This document shows positions 33,827 to 42,101 of a DNA stretch of 64,000 nucleotides, one piece after another. The DNA comes from Streptomyces atratus (lineage in GTDB: Bacteria > Actinomycetota > Actinomycetes > Streptomycetales > Streptomycetaceae), in the NCBI RefSeq assembly GCF_014648655.1, contig NZ_BMRN01000025.1, forward strand, positions 47,713 through 111,712. Reading direction: 5' to 3'. Position numbers and translations under genes: made by a program. Under the pieces are notes generated by a model. It was not told where the DNA came from, made no database searches, and saw only the letters and a list, made by a program, of their open reading frames with translations. Each line of letters starts with the position of its first letter. Within the stretch, counting starts at the first letter, position 1.

Positions 33827-35856
33827 TGGTCGGTCTCTCCAAGGGAGTCGGTGGCGATGCGCAGGACTGCGGCGCCGAGCGGGCGGAGGTCGATGTGGTC
33901 ACGGACGGCGGCTCCGGTGAGCAGGTCGGTGCCGCCGTCCGCGTAGGGGCCGGTCAGTTGCGTCCGCGTGTCGTGGTCGCTGTGATTGAGGACGAAGAGG
34001 TACGTACCCTGTGTGCCGGAACGCACGGTCGCCTCGACTCCCTCGGGAACGTCGAGCACGGGGCGTACGCCGGCAGCCCGCAGCACGTCGTCGAGCACGG
34101 CTGCGATGCCTTCGCCGAGGTGGGCGCTCACGTACCAGGCGGTGCCGGCACCGTAGGGACGGCGGGTGACGGCGGGGCGGCCGGTCAGTTGTCCGGACGC
34201 GTACGAGTCGACGACCTCGGTGTCCGGGGCATCGGGTTCGATCCACTCGCTCCACCAGGTGGCCTCGGCACCGGAGTCGAGCCGCACCGCCTCACCGTCG
34301 GGGATCGGCCAGAACTCGTCGACGGACACGCCGAGTACGTCCCGCAGCGGTCCCGGTGCGCCGCCGTCGTGGATGTGGTCGTGGCCGTCGACGACGCCAC
34401 TGAAGGGGCCGCACACGAGGTGGCCGCCGCCGTGTACGTAGGCGGCGATGCGTTCGGCGTTCTCGGGTCGCAGAAGGTGGAGGCTGGGTGCGAGCACCGC
34501 CCGGTAGCCGTCGAGGTCCGCGCGCGGGGGCACGAAGTCGGCGGTGACGGCGCGGGCGTGGAGCGCCGCGTACCAGGGGCGCAGGAGGTCCGGCCAGCGC
34601 ATGCGGGCGCAGGGGTGGTCGTCGGCCTCCAGGGCCCACCAGGAGTCCCAGTCCAGGACGATCGCCACGTCGGCCCGGGTGGTGGCGCCGGTGACTTCGC
34701 CGAGCCGGGCGAGCTCGGCACCGAAGCGCACGGTCTCGCGCCAGCCGCGGGAGGCGGTGCCGCGGTGCGGGAGCAGCGCGCTGTGGTACTTCTCGGCGCC
34801 GGCGCGGGAGGCGCGCCACTGGAAGTACATGATGCCGTCGGCGCCGCGGGCCAGGGCCTGGAGGGACCAGAGCCGTTGCAGGCCGGGCTTCTTGGGGACG
34901 TTCACCGGCCGCCAGCTGACGGCGGACGGCGCCTGTTCGAGGAGCAGCCAGGGCCGGCCGCCCTTGAGGGAGCGCATCAGGTCGTAATTGAGGGAGGCGT
35001 TGACGTGGGCGCGCGGGTCGGCGGGGTCGGGGTAGGCGTCATCGGAGACGAAGTCCTCGTGCTCGGCCCACTTCCAGTAGTCGAGTGCCTTGAACATCGA
35101 CATGAAGTTGGTGGTGGCCGGGATGTCCGGGCTGAGTTCCCTGAGTGCCTCGCGCTCGGCGCGGTGGCATTCGAGGAGGGCGTCGGAGCAGAAGCGCCGC
35201 CAGTCCAGCAGCTGCGTCGGGTTGACGGGCCCCGGAGCGGTGCGTGGCGGTTCGATCTCGTCGTACGTGCCGTAGCGCTGCGACCAGAAGGCCGTGCCCC
35301 AGGCGTGGTTGAGGCCGTCGATCGTGCCGTATCGGTCGGTGAGCCAGGCGCGGAAGTGGTCCGCGGAGCGTGCGCAGAAGCACTCGGTGACATGGTCGCC
35401 GTACTCGTTGTGGATGTGCCACAGAGCGAGGGCCGGATGGTGTGCGTAGCGTTCGGCGAGGGCTCGGGTGAGGCGGACGGCGGCGGCGCGGTACTCGGGC
35501 GAGGACGGACAGTAGTGCTGGCGCGAGCCGAATTCGAGGCGTACGCCGTCGGCCGTGACCGGCAGGATCCCGGGGTGGGCGCGGACCAGCCACGCGGGCG
35601 GTGACGCGGTCGCGGTGGCCAGGTCGACGGCGATGCCGTGGGCGTGCAGCAGGTCGAGGAGCCGGTCGAACCAGGCGAAGTCCCATGTGTCCGGCCCGGG
35701 TTGGAGCCGCGCCCAGGAGAAGACGCCGACGGTCACCATCGTGACGCCGGCCTCGCGCATCAGCTCGGCGTCCTCGGACCAGACGTCCTCGGGCCACTGT
35801 TCGGGGTTGTAGTCACCGCCGTAGAGGACGCCCGGGACGCGGGTCAGGCGGCTCAT
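33823..35856 (-). CDS. Beta-galactosidase, GH42 family
   Basis: This 677-residue cytoplasmic enzyme cleaves beta-galactosides or related sugars. The N-terminus, VLYGGDYNPEQWPE (residues 10-23), is diagnostic of GH42. The acid/base is Glu151 in HIHNEYGDH and the nucleophile is Glu307 in LLLEQAPSAVSW. A trimerisation/GATase-like domain (about 395-610) and a small C-terminal beta domain follow. ATG at 35856 overlaps the permease stop by four bases (ATGA). It is embedded between importer genes and GH63, so the imported sugar probably contains beta-galactose or beta-arabinose. Confidence 0.95.
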   Translation of the reverse strand: MSRLTRVPGVLYGGDYNPEQWPEDVWSEDAELMREAGVTMVTVGVFSWARLQPGPDTWDFAWFDRLLDLLHAHGIAVDLATATASPPAWLVRAHPGILPVTADGVRLEFGSRQHYCPSSPEYRAAAVRLTRALAERYAHHPALALWHIHNEYGDHVTECFCARSADHFRAWLTDRYGTIDGLNHAWGTAFWSQRYGTYDEIEPPRTAPGPVNPTQLLDWRRFCSDALLECHRAEREALRELSPDIPATTNFMSMFKALDYWKWAEHEDFVSDDAYPDPADPRAHVNASLNYDLMRSLKGGRPWLLLEQAPSAVSWRPVNVPKKPGLQRLWSLQALARGADGIMYFQWRASRAGAEKYHSALLPHRGTASRGWRETVRFGAELARLGEVTGATTRADVAIVLDWDSWWALEADDHPCARMRWPDLLRPWYAALHARAVTADFVPPRADLDGYRAVLAPSLHLLRPENAERIAAYVHGGGHLVCGPFSGVVDGHDHIHDGGAPGPLRDVLGVSVDEFWPIPDGEAVRLDSGAEATWWSEWIEPDAPDTEVVDSYASGQLTGRPAVTRRPYGAGTAWYVSAHLGEGIAAVLDDVLRAAGVRPVLDVPEGVEATVRSGTQGTYLFVLNHSDHDTRTQLTGPYADGGTDLLTGAAVRDHIDLRPLGAAVLRIATDSLGETDQ

Positions 35857-36710
35857 CCCTTCACCGCCCCGCCGAGGAGTCCGGCAACGAACTGCCGCTG
35901 GAAGAGAAGGAAGAGGGCCATCAGCGGAAGGGTGGCGAGGAGCGAGCCGAGCATCAGTCCCGAGTAGTCGACATGGGAGAGCCCCGTGAGGGTGTTGAGA
36001 GCGACGGGCACGGTGTATTTGTCCTCGGAGTTGAGCATGAGCAGCGGCCAGATGAAGCTGTTCCACTGCGCCATGAACGTGAAGATGACCAGGGCGCCGA
36101 GCTGCGGGCGCACACACGGCAGCACGACTTGGTAGAAGGTGCGCAGCTCGCCGGAACCGTCGATACGGGCCGATTCGAGGAGCTCGTCGGGGAAGTCGAC
36201 GAAGCCCTGCCGCATCAGCAGGATGCCGAAGGAGTTCGCCAGGAACGGCAGGACGACCGCTTGGTAGGAGTCGATCCAGCCGACGCTCGCCATCATCTGG
36301 AACAGCGGCACGAGCAGCACCTGGAACGGGATCATCATCGTGGCGAGCACGGCGCCGAGCAGCAGACCCCGGCCGCGGAAGCGGTACTTGGCGAGACCGT
36401 AGCCGCACATGGCGGAGATCAGCGAGCTGAGCACGGTGTGCACGACGGCGATGCCGACACTGTTGAGGAGGACCCTTCCGAAGCCGATGGTGTCCTGGAG
36501 CCGCGCGAGGTTGTCGAGCAGACGGCCGCCGGGCAGGAGCGGCGGCGGAGAGCGGAACAGGTCCGACGTGGAGTGCGTCGCGGCGATCGCCATCCAGAGG
36601 AACGGCACCAGGCTGACGACGGCACCGGCCGCGAGGAACAGGCGTACGGCGTAGCGGCCGGCGCGCCGGGCCGGGTGGACACGTACGGGGGCCTGCTGGA
36701 GGGCGGTCAC
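35853..36710 (-). CDS. ABC sugar transporter permease (MalG type)
   Basis: This 285-residue permease has six hydrophobic segments and the ATPase-contact loop ELLESARIDGSGELRTFYQV at about residues 175-195. It ends QRQFVAGLLGGAVKG, typical of MalG-type proteins. The start is GTG at 36710, overlapping the stop of the upstream permease by four bases. It forms the channel with that protein. No ATP-binding protein is encoded nearby. Confidence 0.93.
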   Translation of the reverse strand: MTALQQAPVRVHPARRAGRYAVRLFLAAGAVVSLVPFLWMAIAATHSTSDLFRSPPPLLPGGRLLDNLARLQDTIGFGRVLLNSVGIAVVHTVLSSLISAMCGYGLAKYRFRGRGLLLGAVLATMMIPFQVLLVPLFQMMASVGWIDSYQAVVLPFLANSFGILLMRQGFVDFPDELLESARIDGSGELRTFYQVVLPCVRPQLGALVIFTFMAQWNSFIWPLLMLNSEDKYTVPVALNTLTGLSHVDYSGLMLGSLLATLPLMALFLLFQRQFVAGLLGGAVKG

Positions 36711-37633
36711 CGGCGGCGCTCCCTTCCGAAGGCGACGTACTGGAGGGCGGAGATCGCGGCGATGAGGGCCACGACGACCCAGGCGATGGCGGCGGCGTAG
36801 CCGAAGTCGAACTGCTGGAAGCCGACTTTGTAGAGGTAGACGACCGGGGTGAGGGTCGCGTCGTCGGGGCCGCCACGGGTGAGGACGTAGTTCTCGTCGA
36901 AGAGCTGGAGTGTTCCGATGGTGGAGGTGATCACGCAGAACAGGACGACGGGGCGCAGCTGCGGCAGGATCACCCGGGCGTACGTGGAGAAGGTGGTGGC
37001 GCCGTCGATGGAGGCGGCCTCGTACTGTTCCTTGCCGATGGACTGGAGTCCGGCGAGCAGGATGACGGCGTTGTAGCCGGTCCAGCGCCAGGTCAGGGAC
37101 GCGATCAGGGAGACGCGGGCCCAGGTGGGGTTGTTGAGCCAGTCGACCTGGCCGATGCCGGCGGCGCCGAGGATCTGGTTGACCAGGCCGCCGTCGGTCT
37201 TGAGGAGGACCTGGAAGACGACAGCGTACGCGACGAGTGTGGTGACGGCGGGCAGGAAGTAGATCGCCCGCCAGGTGCCACGGAAGCGCAGCCAGGACTG
37301 GTTGAGCAGGACGGCGAGGACGACGGCCAGGCCGATCATGACGGGGACCTGCACGACGAGGATGACCCCTGTGTTGAACAGGGACTCCAGGAAGGCGGGG
37401 TCTTCGATCATCCGCCGGTACTGGTCGAGTCCGACCCAGTGGGTGGCACCGGCGTCCTCGGTGGTGAAGCTCTGCAGAAAGCTCGCGCCCAGCGGGTAGG
37501 CGAAGAAGAGCGCGAAGAGGACGGCCGCGGGTCCGGCGAAGATCCAGGCGGTGGGGCGCCGGCGCCTTCGGCGTGCCGCGGCCGGGGCACGGGCGGGGGC
37601 GACCGGCCGGTCGGAGGTGGTGTGGACGGCCAT
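36707..37633 (-). CDS. ABC sugar transporter permease (MalF type)
   Basis: This 308-residue permease carries a basic N-terminal tail (ARRRRRRPTAW) and six membrane segments. The coupling loop QYEAASIDGATTFSTYARVI lies near residues 205-225. ATG at 37633 follows the substrate-binding-protein stop by only four bases. It belongs to the minus-strand operon of binding protein, two permeases, GH42 and GH63. Confidence 0.93.
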   Translation of the reverse strand: MAVHTTSDRPVAPARAPAAARRRRRRPTAWIFAGPAAVLFALFFAYPLGASFLQSFTTEDAGATHWVGLDQYRRMIEDPAFLESLFNTGVILVVQVPVMIGLAVVLAVLLNQSWLRFRGTWRAIYFLPAVTTLVAYAVVFQVLLKTDGGLVNQILGAAGIGQVDWLNNPTWARVSLIASLTWRWTGYNAVILLAGLQSIGKEQYEAASIDGATTFSTYARVILPQLRPVVLFCVITSTIGTLQLFDENYVLTRGGPDDATLTPVVYLYKVGFQQFDFGYAAAIAWVVVALIAAISALQYVAFGRERRR

Positions 37634-37637
37634 CGGG

Positions 37638-38975
37638 CTACTTCACCCTCTCGCGGCCAGTGGCCGTGGCGAGCTGCCGCGCGGCCGATTCGAGGGCGGC
37701 GCGTGGGTCCTTGCCCCGCAGCATCACGCCGTTGACGGCGGAGATCATGATGTCGGTGGCCTTCGCGTCGTCCTTGTTGTTCTCGACCGGCGGGATGTTG
37801 CGGGCGAGCCGGGCGAACACGTCGAGGACCGCCTGCCCGCCGAAGTACTCCTGCTTCGCGCTCAGATACGGGTCGTCGAGCGCGGGCAGATAGGCGGGGA
37901 ACAGGCCCTCGCGCTTGAGCATGGAGACCTGGTTCGTCTTGCCGGTGAGCAGGAACTGAATGAACGCCCAGGCCAGACGGGGGTTCTCGCTCTGCCCTGG
38001 GACGCAGAGCGTGGAGCCGCCGATGTTCGAGGTGCGGATGCCGTCGGCGGTGAATCCGGGCAGCGGCACCACCCCGAACCTTCCCTTCAGCTCGGGCATC
38101 TCGTCGTTGAGCGTGCCCGTCCACCAGGCGGCGGTGGGCGTGGTGGTGGCCTTGCCCTCCTTGGTGCCGGTGACGAGCCCGTCCCAGCCCTTCTCGTAGT
38201 CGACGAGACCCTTGTCGTGCAGGGTCTTCATCAGCGTCAGGGCCTTGACGGCCTCCGGGGTGTCGACCGCGACCCGGCCGCCCTTGAAGTAGGACTGGCC
38301 CTGCTGCTGGAGCAGCATCGGCAGGATTCCGGCGTCCGTGGAGTCCATGATGAGCAGCTTGCGGCCGGTGGCCTCCTTGATGCGGACGCCCGCCGCTATG
38401 TAGTCGTCCCAGGTCAGCAGCAACTTGGGGTCGACTCCGGCGGCGCGGAAGTGGTCCGTGCGGTAGTAGAGCGCACAGGGACCGATGTCCCAGGGCAGGG
38501 CGAAGACCGCGCCGTCCTTCCCGGTGACGGTGCGCCACGCGGCGCGGTCGAAGTCGCCTCCGTAGCGGCCGCCGAGGCTCGTCAGGTCGTAGAAGCCGCT
38601 CGGGAAATTTCCGATGTAGCGCGGCATGTAGCTGCCCTCGACCGTGAGGACGTCGGCGAGGCCCGAGCCGCCGCGCAGGCCCACGGTGATCTTGTCGTAG
38701 GCGTTGTCGTAGCCGATGTCGACGACGTCGACGGTGGTGCCGGGGTGGCGCTTCTCGAAGGTGCGGGCGAGTCGCTTCATGGCCCGGGCGGCCACGTCCC
38801 ACGACCAGACGGTGATCTTTCCGCCGGCCTTGCCCCCTTCGTCACTCTTCTCGCCGCCGATGTCACGGGCGGCCGTGCCGCCCGCGCCGCCCATGGCACA
38901 TCCGCTGACCAGTGACAATGCCGCGGTCGCGAGACCTGTGGCCAGAACAACCCGTCGGGTGGGCCTTGTTGACAC
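37638..38975 (-). CDS. ABC sugar transporter substrate-binding lipoprotein
   Basis: This 445-residue binding protein heads the second sugar operon. The N-terminus has a short signal with the lipobox LVSGC (lipidated Cys26) after RRVVLATGLATAAL. Mature features such as KITVWSWDVAARAMKRLA and TFEKRHPGTTVDVVD match family-1 carbohydrate-binding proteins. The start is GTG at 38975, preceded by AGGAGG at a good distance. The upstream region holds a likely promoter and several inverted repeats shared with the divergent gcvPA-like operon. The ligand is inferred to be the oligosaccharide processed by the GH42/GH63 enzymes. Confidence 0.92.
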   Translation of the reverse strand: MSTRPTRRVVLATGLATAALSLVSGCAMGGAGGTAARDIGGEKSDEGGKAGGKITVWSWDVAARAMKRLARTFEKRHPGTTVDVVDIGYDNAYDKITVGLRGGSGLADVLTVEGSYMPRYIGNFPSGFYDLTSLGGRYGGDFDRAAWRTVTGKDGAVFALPWDIGPCALYYRTDHFRAAGVDPKLLLTWDDYIAAGVRIKEATGRKLLIMDSTDAGILPMLLQQQGQSYFKGGRVAVDTPEAVKALTLMKTLHDKGLVDYEKGWDGLVTGTKEGKATTTPTAAWWTGTLNDEMPELKGRFGVVPLPGFTADGIRTSNIGGSTLCVPGQSENPRLAWAFIQFLLTGKTNQVSMLKREGLFPAYLPALDDPYLSAKQEYFGGQAVLDVFARLARNIPPVENNKDDAKATDIMISAVNGVMLRGKDPRAALESAARQLATATGRERVK

Positions 38976-38991
38976 TCTTGCCTCCTGGAGC

Positions 38992-39043
38992 CTGAATGCC
39001 TAATGCTGTATTCAGAACACTGAATGACGAAGCCCGCCGTCAA
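38992..39043 (-). promoter_or_regulatory. Promoter with overlapping ATTCAG/CTGAAT inverted repeats
   Basis: A perfect inverted repeat ATTCAG-AACA-CTGAAT occupies 39010-39025, and a third half-site CTGAAT lies at 38992-38997. On the minus strand a -35-like TTGACG (39038-39043) precedes them at promoter spacing, so a protein bound to these repeats would cover the -10 region of the substrate-binding-protein gene. Confidence 0.5.
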
Positions 39044-39045
39044 GA

Positions 39046-39101
39046 GGTGTACACCCAAAGACTTTTGTTGCTGTGGTTCATGACTGACCCGACTGAGTCG
39101 G
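39046..39101. promoter_or_regulatory. Two palindromes upstream of the gcvPA-like operon
   Basis: GGTGTACACC (39046-39055) is a perfect ten-base palindrome of the GT-AC type favoured by FadR-branch GntR repressors, and CCGACT-G-AGTCGG (39089-39101) is a second. They lie 66-75 and 20-32 bases before the ATG of the operon that ends in a GntR gene, so autoregulation is plausible. Confidence 0.45.
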
Positions 39102-39120
39102 CTCACGCGAAAGGCGCGGC

Positions 39121-40512
39121 ATGACGTCACCCCAGGACTCCGTACCCCCCTACGTCCACCCCTACATCCCGAACGCGGTCCCGGCCGTGCGACAGGCGAT
39201 GCTCGAGGAGATCGGCGCGGCGAGCGTGGAGGACTTCTACGCCGACATCCCGGGCGGCATCCGGCTGCGCCGCCCCCTCGACCTGCCGGCCCCGCTGCGT
39301 TCGGAAGCCGAACTCACCCGCCACATGGAGGAGTTGCTCAGCCGCAACACCTCGACGCGACAGACGCTCAGCTTCCTCGGCTCCGGCTGTTACCAGCACC
39401 ACGTACCGGCGGTCGTGGACGAGGTGGTCAACCGCAGCGAGTTCCTCACGGCGTATGCGGGCGAGCCCTACGAGGACCACGGCCGCTTCCAGGCGCTGTG
39501 GGAGTACCAGTCGATGATGGCCGAGCTGCTCGACGTCGAGATCGTCAACGTCCCGGTGTACGACGGCTTCCAGGCCTCGGGAACCGCCCTGCGCATGGCC
39601 GGGCGGATCACGGGCCGCCGCCGCGTGCTCGTCGCCACCGCGATCGACGCCGACAAGCTCTCCCGCATATGTGACTACGTACGCCCCGACCACGACGTGA
39701 CGGTGGTCCCGGTCGACCCGGACACCGGCTGCGCCGACCTCGACGCGGTGCGTGAAGCGCTCGCCGCCGGCGACACGGCGGCGGTGTACGCGGACACGCC
39801 CTCCGCGCTCGGTATCGTCGACGAAGCGCTGCCCCGTCTCGCCGAACTCGCCCACCAAGCAGGGGCGTTGTTCGTCGTTGGCTGCAATCCGCTCACGCTC
39901 GGCGTGCTCGCCCCGCCGTCCGCGTACGGTGCCGACATCGCGTGCGGCGACATCCAGCCGCTCGGCCTCCACCAGAGCTTCGGCGGCGGCAACGCGGGCT
40001 TCATCGCCACGCGCGACGAGGAGACGCTGGTCGCCGAGTACCCGTCACGCCTGTTCGGCCTCGTGCCGACGACCGTCGAGGGCGAGTACGGCTTCGGCGA
40101 CGTCGCCTACGAGCGGACCTCGTTCGCGCTGCGCGAGGAGGGCAAGGAGTGGGTCGGCACGGCCGCCGCGCTGCACGGCATCGGTGCCGGGGTCTATCTC
40201 GCGCTGATGGGACCGCAGGGCATGCGGGAGATCGGTGACACGATCCTCGCGCTCACCGCGTACGCCCGCAGGCGCCTCGCCGAGGTGCCCGGCATCGAGG
40301 TCCCGTACGGCGACGCCCTGCACTTCGCCGACTTCACCGTCCGCTACACAGGCGGCAGGTCCGCCACCGAGATCCGCGCCGACCTGAAGGAGCGGGGCAT
40401 CTTCGGCGGCGTACCGACCGGCGGGCACGAGGCCACGTACTGCGTCACCGAAGTCCACACCAAGGCCGACATCGACCGGCTCGCCGCAACCCTGGAGGAG
40501 ATCGTCAAGTGA
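39121..40512 (+). CDS. Divergent glycine dehydrogenase P-protein-like subunit (GcvPA-like)
   Basis: This 463-residue protein is related to the N-terminal half of glycine decarboxylase (GcvPA), a PLP-fold partner subunit. Shared features are SFLGSGCYQHHVPAVVDEV (about residues 84-102), VYDGFQASG, the CGDIQPLGLHQSFGGG stretch (275-290) and YLALMGPQGMREI. Several motifs normally fixed in P-proteins are altered: the YQPE(I/V)SQG loop is replaced by GEPYEDHGR around 114-122, GGGAYDH by GSGCYQH, and the REKATSNICT segment by REEGKEWVGT around 338-347. ATG at 39121 has a weak GAAAGG site. It overlaps the next gene by four bases. The family is clear; the substrate is probably not simply glycine. Confidence 0.85.
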   Translation: MTSPQDSVPPYVHPYIPNAVPAVRQAMLEEIGAASVEDFYADIPGGIRLRRPLDLPAPLRSEAELTRHMEELLSRNTSTRQTLSFLGSGCYQHHVPAVVDEVVNRSEFLTAYAGEPYEDHGRFQALWEYQSMMAELLDVEIVNVPVYDGFQASGTALRMAGRITGRRRVLVATAIDADKLSRICDYVRPDHDVTVVPVDPDTGCADLDAVREALAAGDTAAVYADTPSALGIVDEALPRLAELAHQAGALFVVGCNPLTLGVLAPPSAYGADIACGDIQPLGLHQSFGGGNAGFIATRDEETLVAEYPSRLFGLVPTTVEGEYGFGDVAYERTSFALREEGKEWVGTAAALHGIGAGVYLALMGPQGMREIGDTILALTAYARRRLAEVPGIEVPYGDALHFADFTVRYTGGRSATEIRADLKERGIFGGVPTGGHEATYCVTEVHTKADIDRLAATLEEIVK

Positions 40513-42101
40513 CCGCCCCGCACACGCCCGTGTCCGTCTCCCCCGAGGATGCGCGCATCGCCGACAAGCCGCGCCTGCGCCGTTTCCAGCAGGCCTCCTG
40601 GGACGAGGAGCTGATCTTCGAGCTCGGTTCGCCGGGCGAGCGAGGCGTCCTCGTACCGGCCCCGGACCCGTCCATCGGGAAGGCCGAGATACCCCCGGCC
40701 CTGCGCCGCGCCGAGCCCCCCGCACTGCCGGAGATGTCCCAACAACAGGTCCTGCGCCACTACTTGCGCCTGTCGCAGGAGAATCTGGGCGCCGATCTCA
40801 ACATCGACGTCGGCCAGGGCACCTGCACCATGAAGTACAGCCCCAAGGTCAACGACCAGTTCGTCCGTGACCCGCGGATCGCGGCGCTGCACCCCCTCCA
40901 GGACGAGGACACGGTCCAGGGCGTCCTCGGGATCATCCACAGCCTGGAGCAGCTCCTGAAGGAGATCTCCGGCATGGACCGGGTCTCGCTCCAGCCGGGC
41001 GCCGGGTCCGCCGCGATCTATACGAACGTCGCCATGATCCGCGCCTACTTCGCCGCGCGCGGGGAGCTGGAGCAGCGCGACGAGGTCATCACGACGATCT
41101 TCTCCCACCCGTCGAACGCGGCTTGCGCGAAGACGGCGGGCTTCAAGGTCATCACGCTCCACCCGGACGCGGACGGCTACCCGGACATCGAGGCCCTCAA
41201 GGCGGCGGTCGGCCCGCGCACGGCGGCGCTCCTCGTCACGAACCCCGAGGACACGGGCATCTACAACCCGCGCATCGAGGAGTTCGTACGGATCGTGCAC
41301 GAGGCGGGCGGCCTGTGCTCGTACGACCAGGCCAACGCGAACGGCATCCTCGGCATCACGCGCGCCCGGGACGCGGGCTTCGACCTGTGCCACTTCAATC
41401 TGCACAAGACGTTCTCGACGCCGCACGCGTGCGGCGGACCGGCGGCGGGTGCGTGCGCGGTCTCCGAGGACCTCGCCCCGTATCTTCCCCGCCCCACCGT
41501 CGAGTTCGACGGTTCGGCGTACCGGCTGGACGACGACCGGCCCGAGTCGGTCGGCAAGATGCGGCCGTTCTACGGCGTCGTGCCGAACCTGGTCCGTGCC
41601 TACGCCTGGATCATGTCGCTCGGCGCACAGGGCCTGCGGGCCGCCGCGGAGACGGCCGTCCTCAACAACAACTACCTGCTCCACAAGGTCCGGCAGATCC
41701 CGGGCGTCTCCATCCCCTACGCGGCGGGGCGCCCGCGCGTCGAGCAGGTCCGCTACAGCTGGGAGAAGCTCCACGAGGACACCGGCCTGCACTCCGAGGA
41801 CATCGGCCTGCGTGCCGCGGACTTCGGTACGCACTACTGGACCAGCCACCACCCGTACGTCGTGCCGGAACCCATGACGCTGGAGCCGACCGAGTCCTAC
41901 ACGCGCGCCGACCTCGACGAGTACGCGGCGATCCTCGCGGAGATCGCCCGTGAGGCGTACGAGGACCCGGAGACCGTACGCACGGCGCCGCACCGCTCCA
42001 CCATCCACCGGGTCCGCCCGGAAGCCCTGGACTCCCCGGCGACCTGGGCGGTCTCCTGGCGCGCCTACCGCCGCAAGGTGCTCGGTGAGGCCGGCCGGTG
42101 A
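40509..42101 (+). CDS. Divergent glycine dehydrogenase P-protein-like subunit (GcvPB-like, PLP-bearing)
   Basis: This 530-residue protein matches the PLP-binding half of glycine decarboxylase. The cofactor lysine is Lys300 in CHFNLHKTFSTPH, and MKYSPKVNDQF and HPLQDEDTVQG are typical. Unusual are the loop after the lysine, HACGGPAAG instead of HGGGGPG, and LQPGAGSAAI (162-170) instead of LQPAAGAHGE. Canonical C-terminal substrate-region motifs (MHEFV) are replaced by VEQVRYSW. The start is GTG at 40509, coupled to the first subunit. Streptomycetes normally carry gcvP as one long chain, so this split pair is likely a paralogue. No H-, T- or L-protein gene is nearby. Confidence 0.88.
   Translation: MTAPHTPVSVSPEDARIADKPRLRRFQQASWDEELIFELGSPGERGVLVPAPDPSIGKAEIPPALRRAEPPALPEMSQQQVLRHYLRLSQENLGADLNIDVGQGTCTMKYSPKVNDQFVRDPRIAALHPLQDEDTVQGVLGIIHSLEQLLKEISGMDRVSLQPGAGSAAIYTNVAMIRAYFAARGELEQRDEVITTIFSHPSNAACAKTAGFKVITLHPDADGYPDIEALKAAVGPRTAALLVTNPEDTGIYNPRIEEFVRIVHEAGGLCSYDQANANGILGITRARDAGFDLCHFNLHKTFSTPHACGGPAAGACAVSEDLAPYLPRPTVEFDGSAYRLDDDRPESVGKMRPFYGVVPNLVRAYAWIMSLGAQGLRAAAETAVLNNNYLLHKVRQIPGVSIPYAAGRPRVEQVRYSWEKLHEDTGLHSEDIGLRAADFGTHYWTSHHPYVVPEPMTLEPTESYTRADLDEYAAILAEIAREAYEDPETVRTAPHRSTIHRVRPEALDSPATWAVSWRAYRRKVLGEAGR

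Noticed and set aside
31421..33946. 841-codon plus-strand open frame over the GH63 gene
   Set aside because: It is the mirror of a GH63 gene with a signal peptide and catalytic motifs; the frame itself is low in information and rich in Gly, Val and Arg.
39056..39120. Glycine riboswitch before the gcvPA-like operon
   Set aside because: The leader is too short and has no tandem glycine aptamer features.
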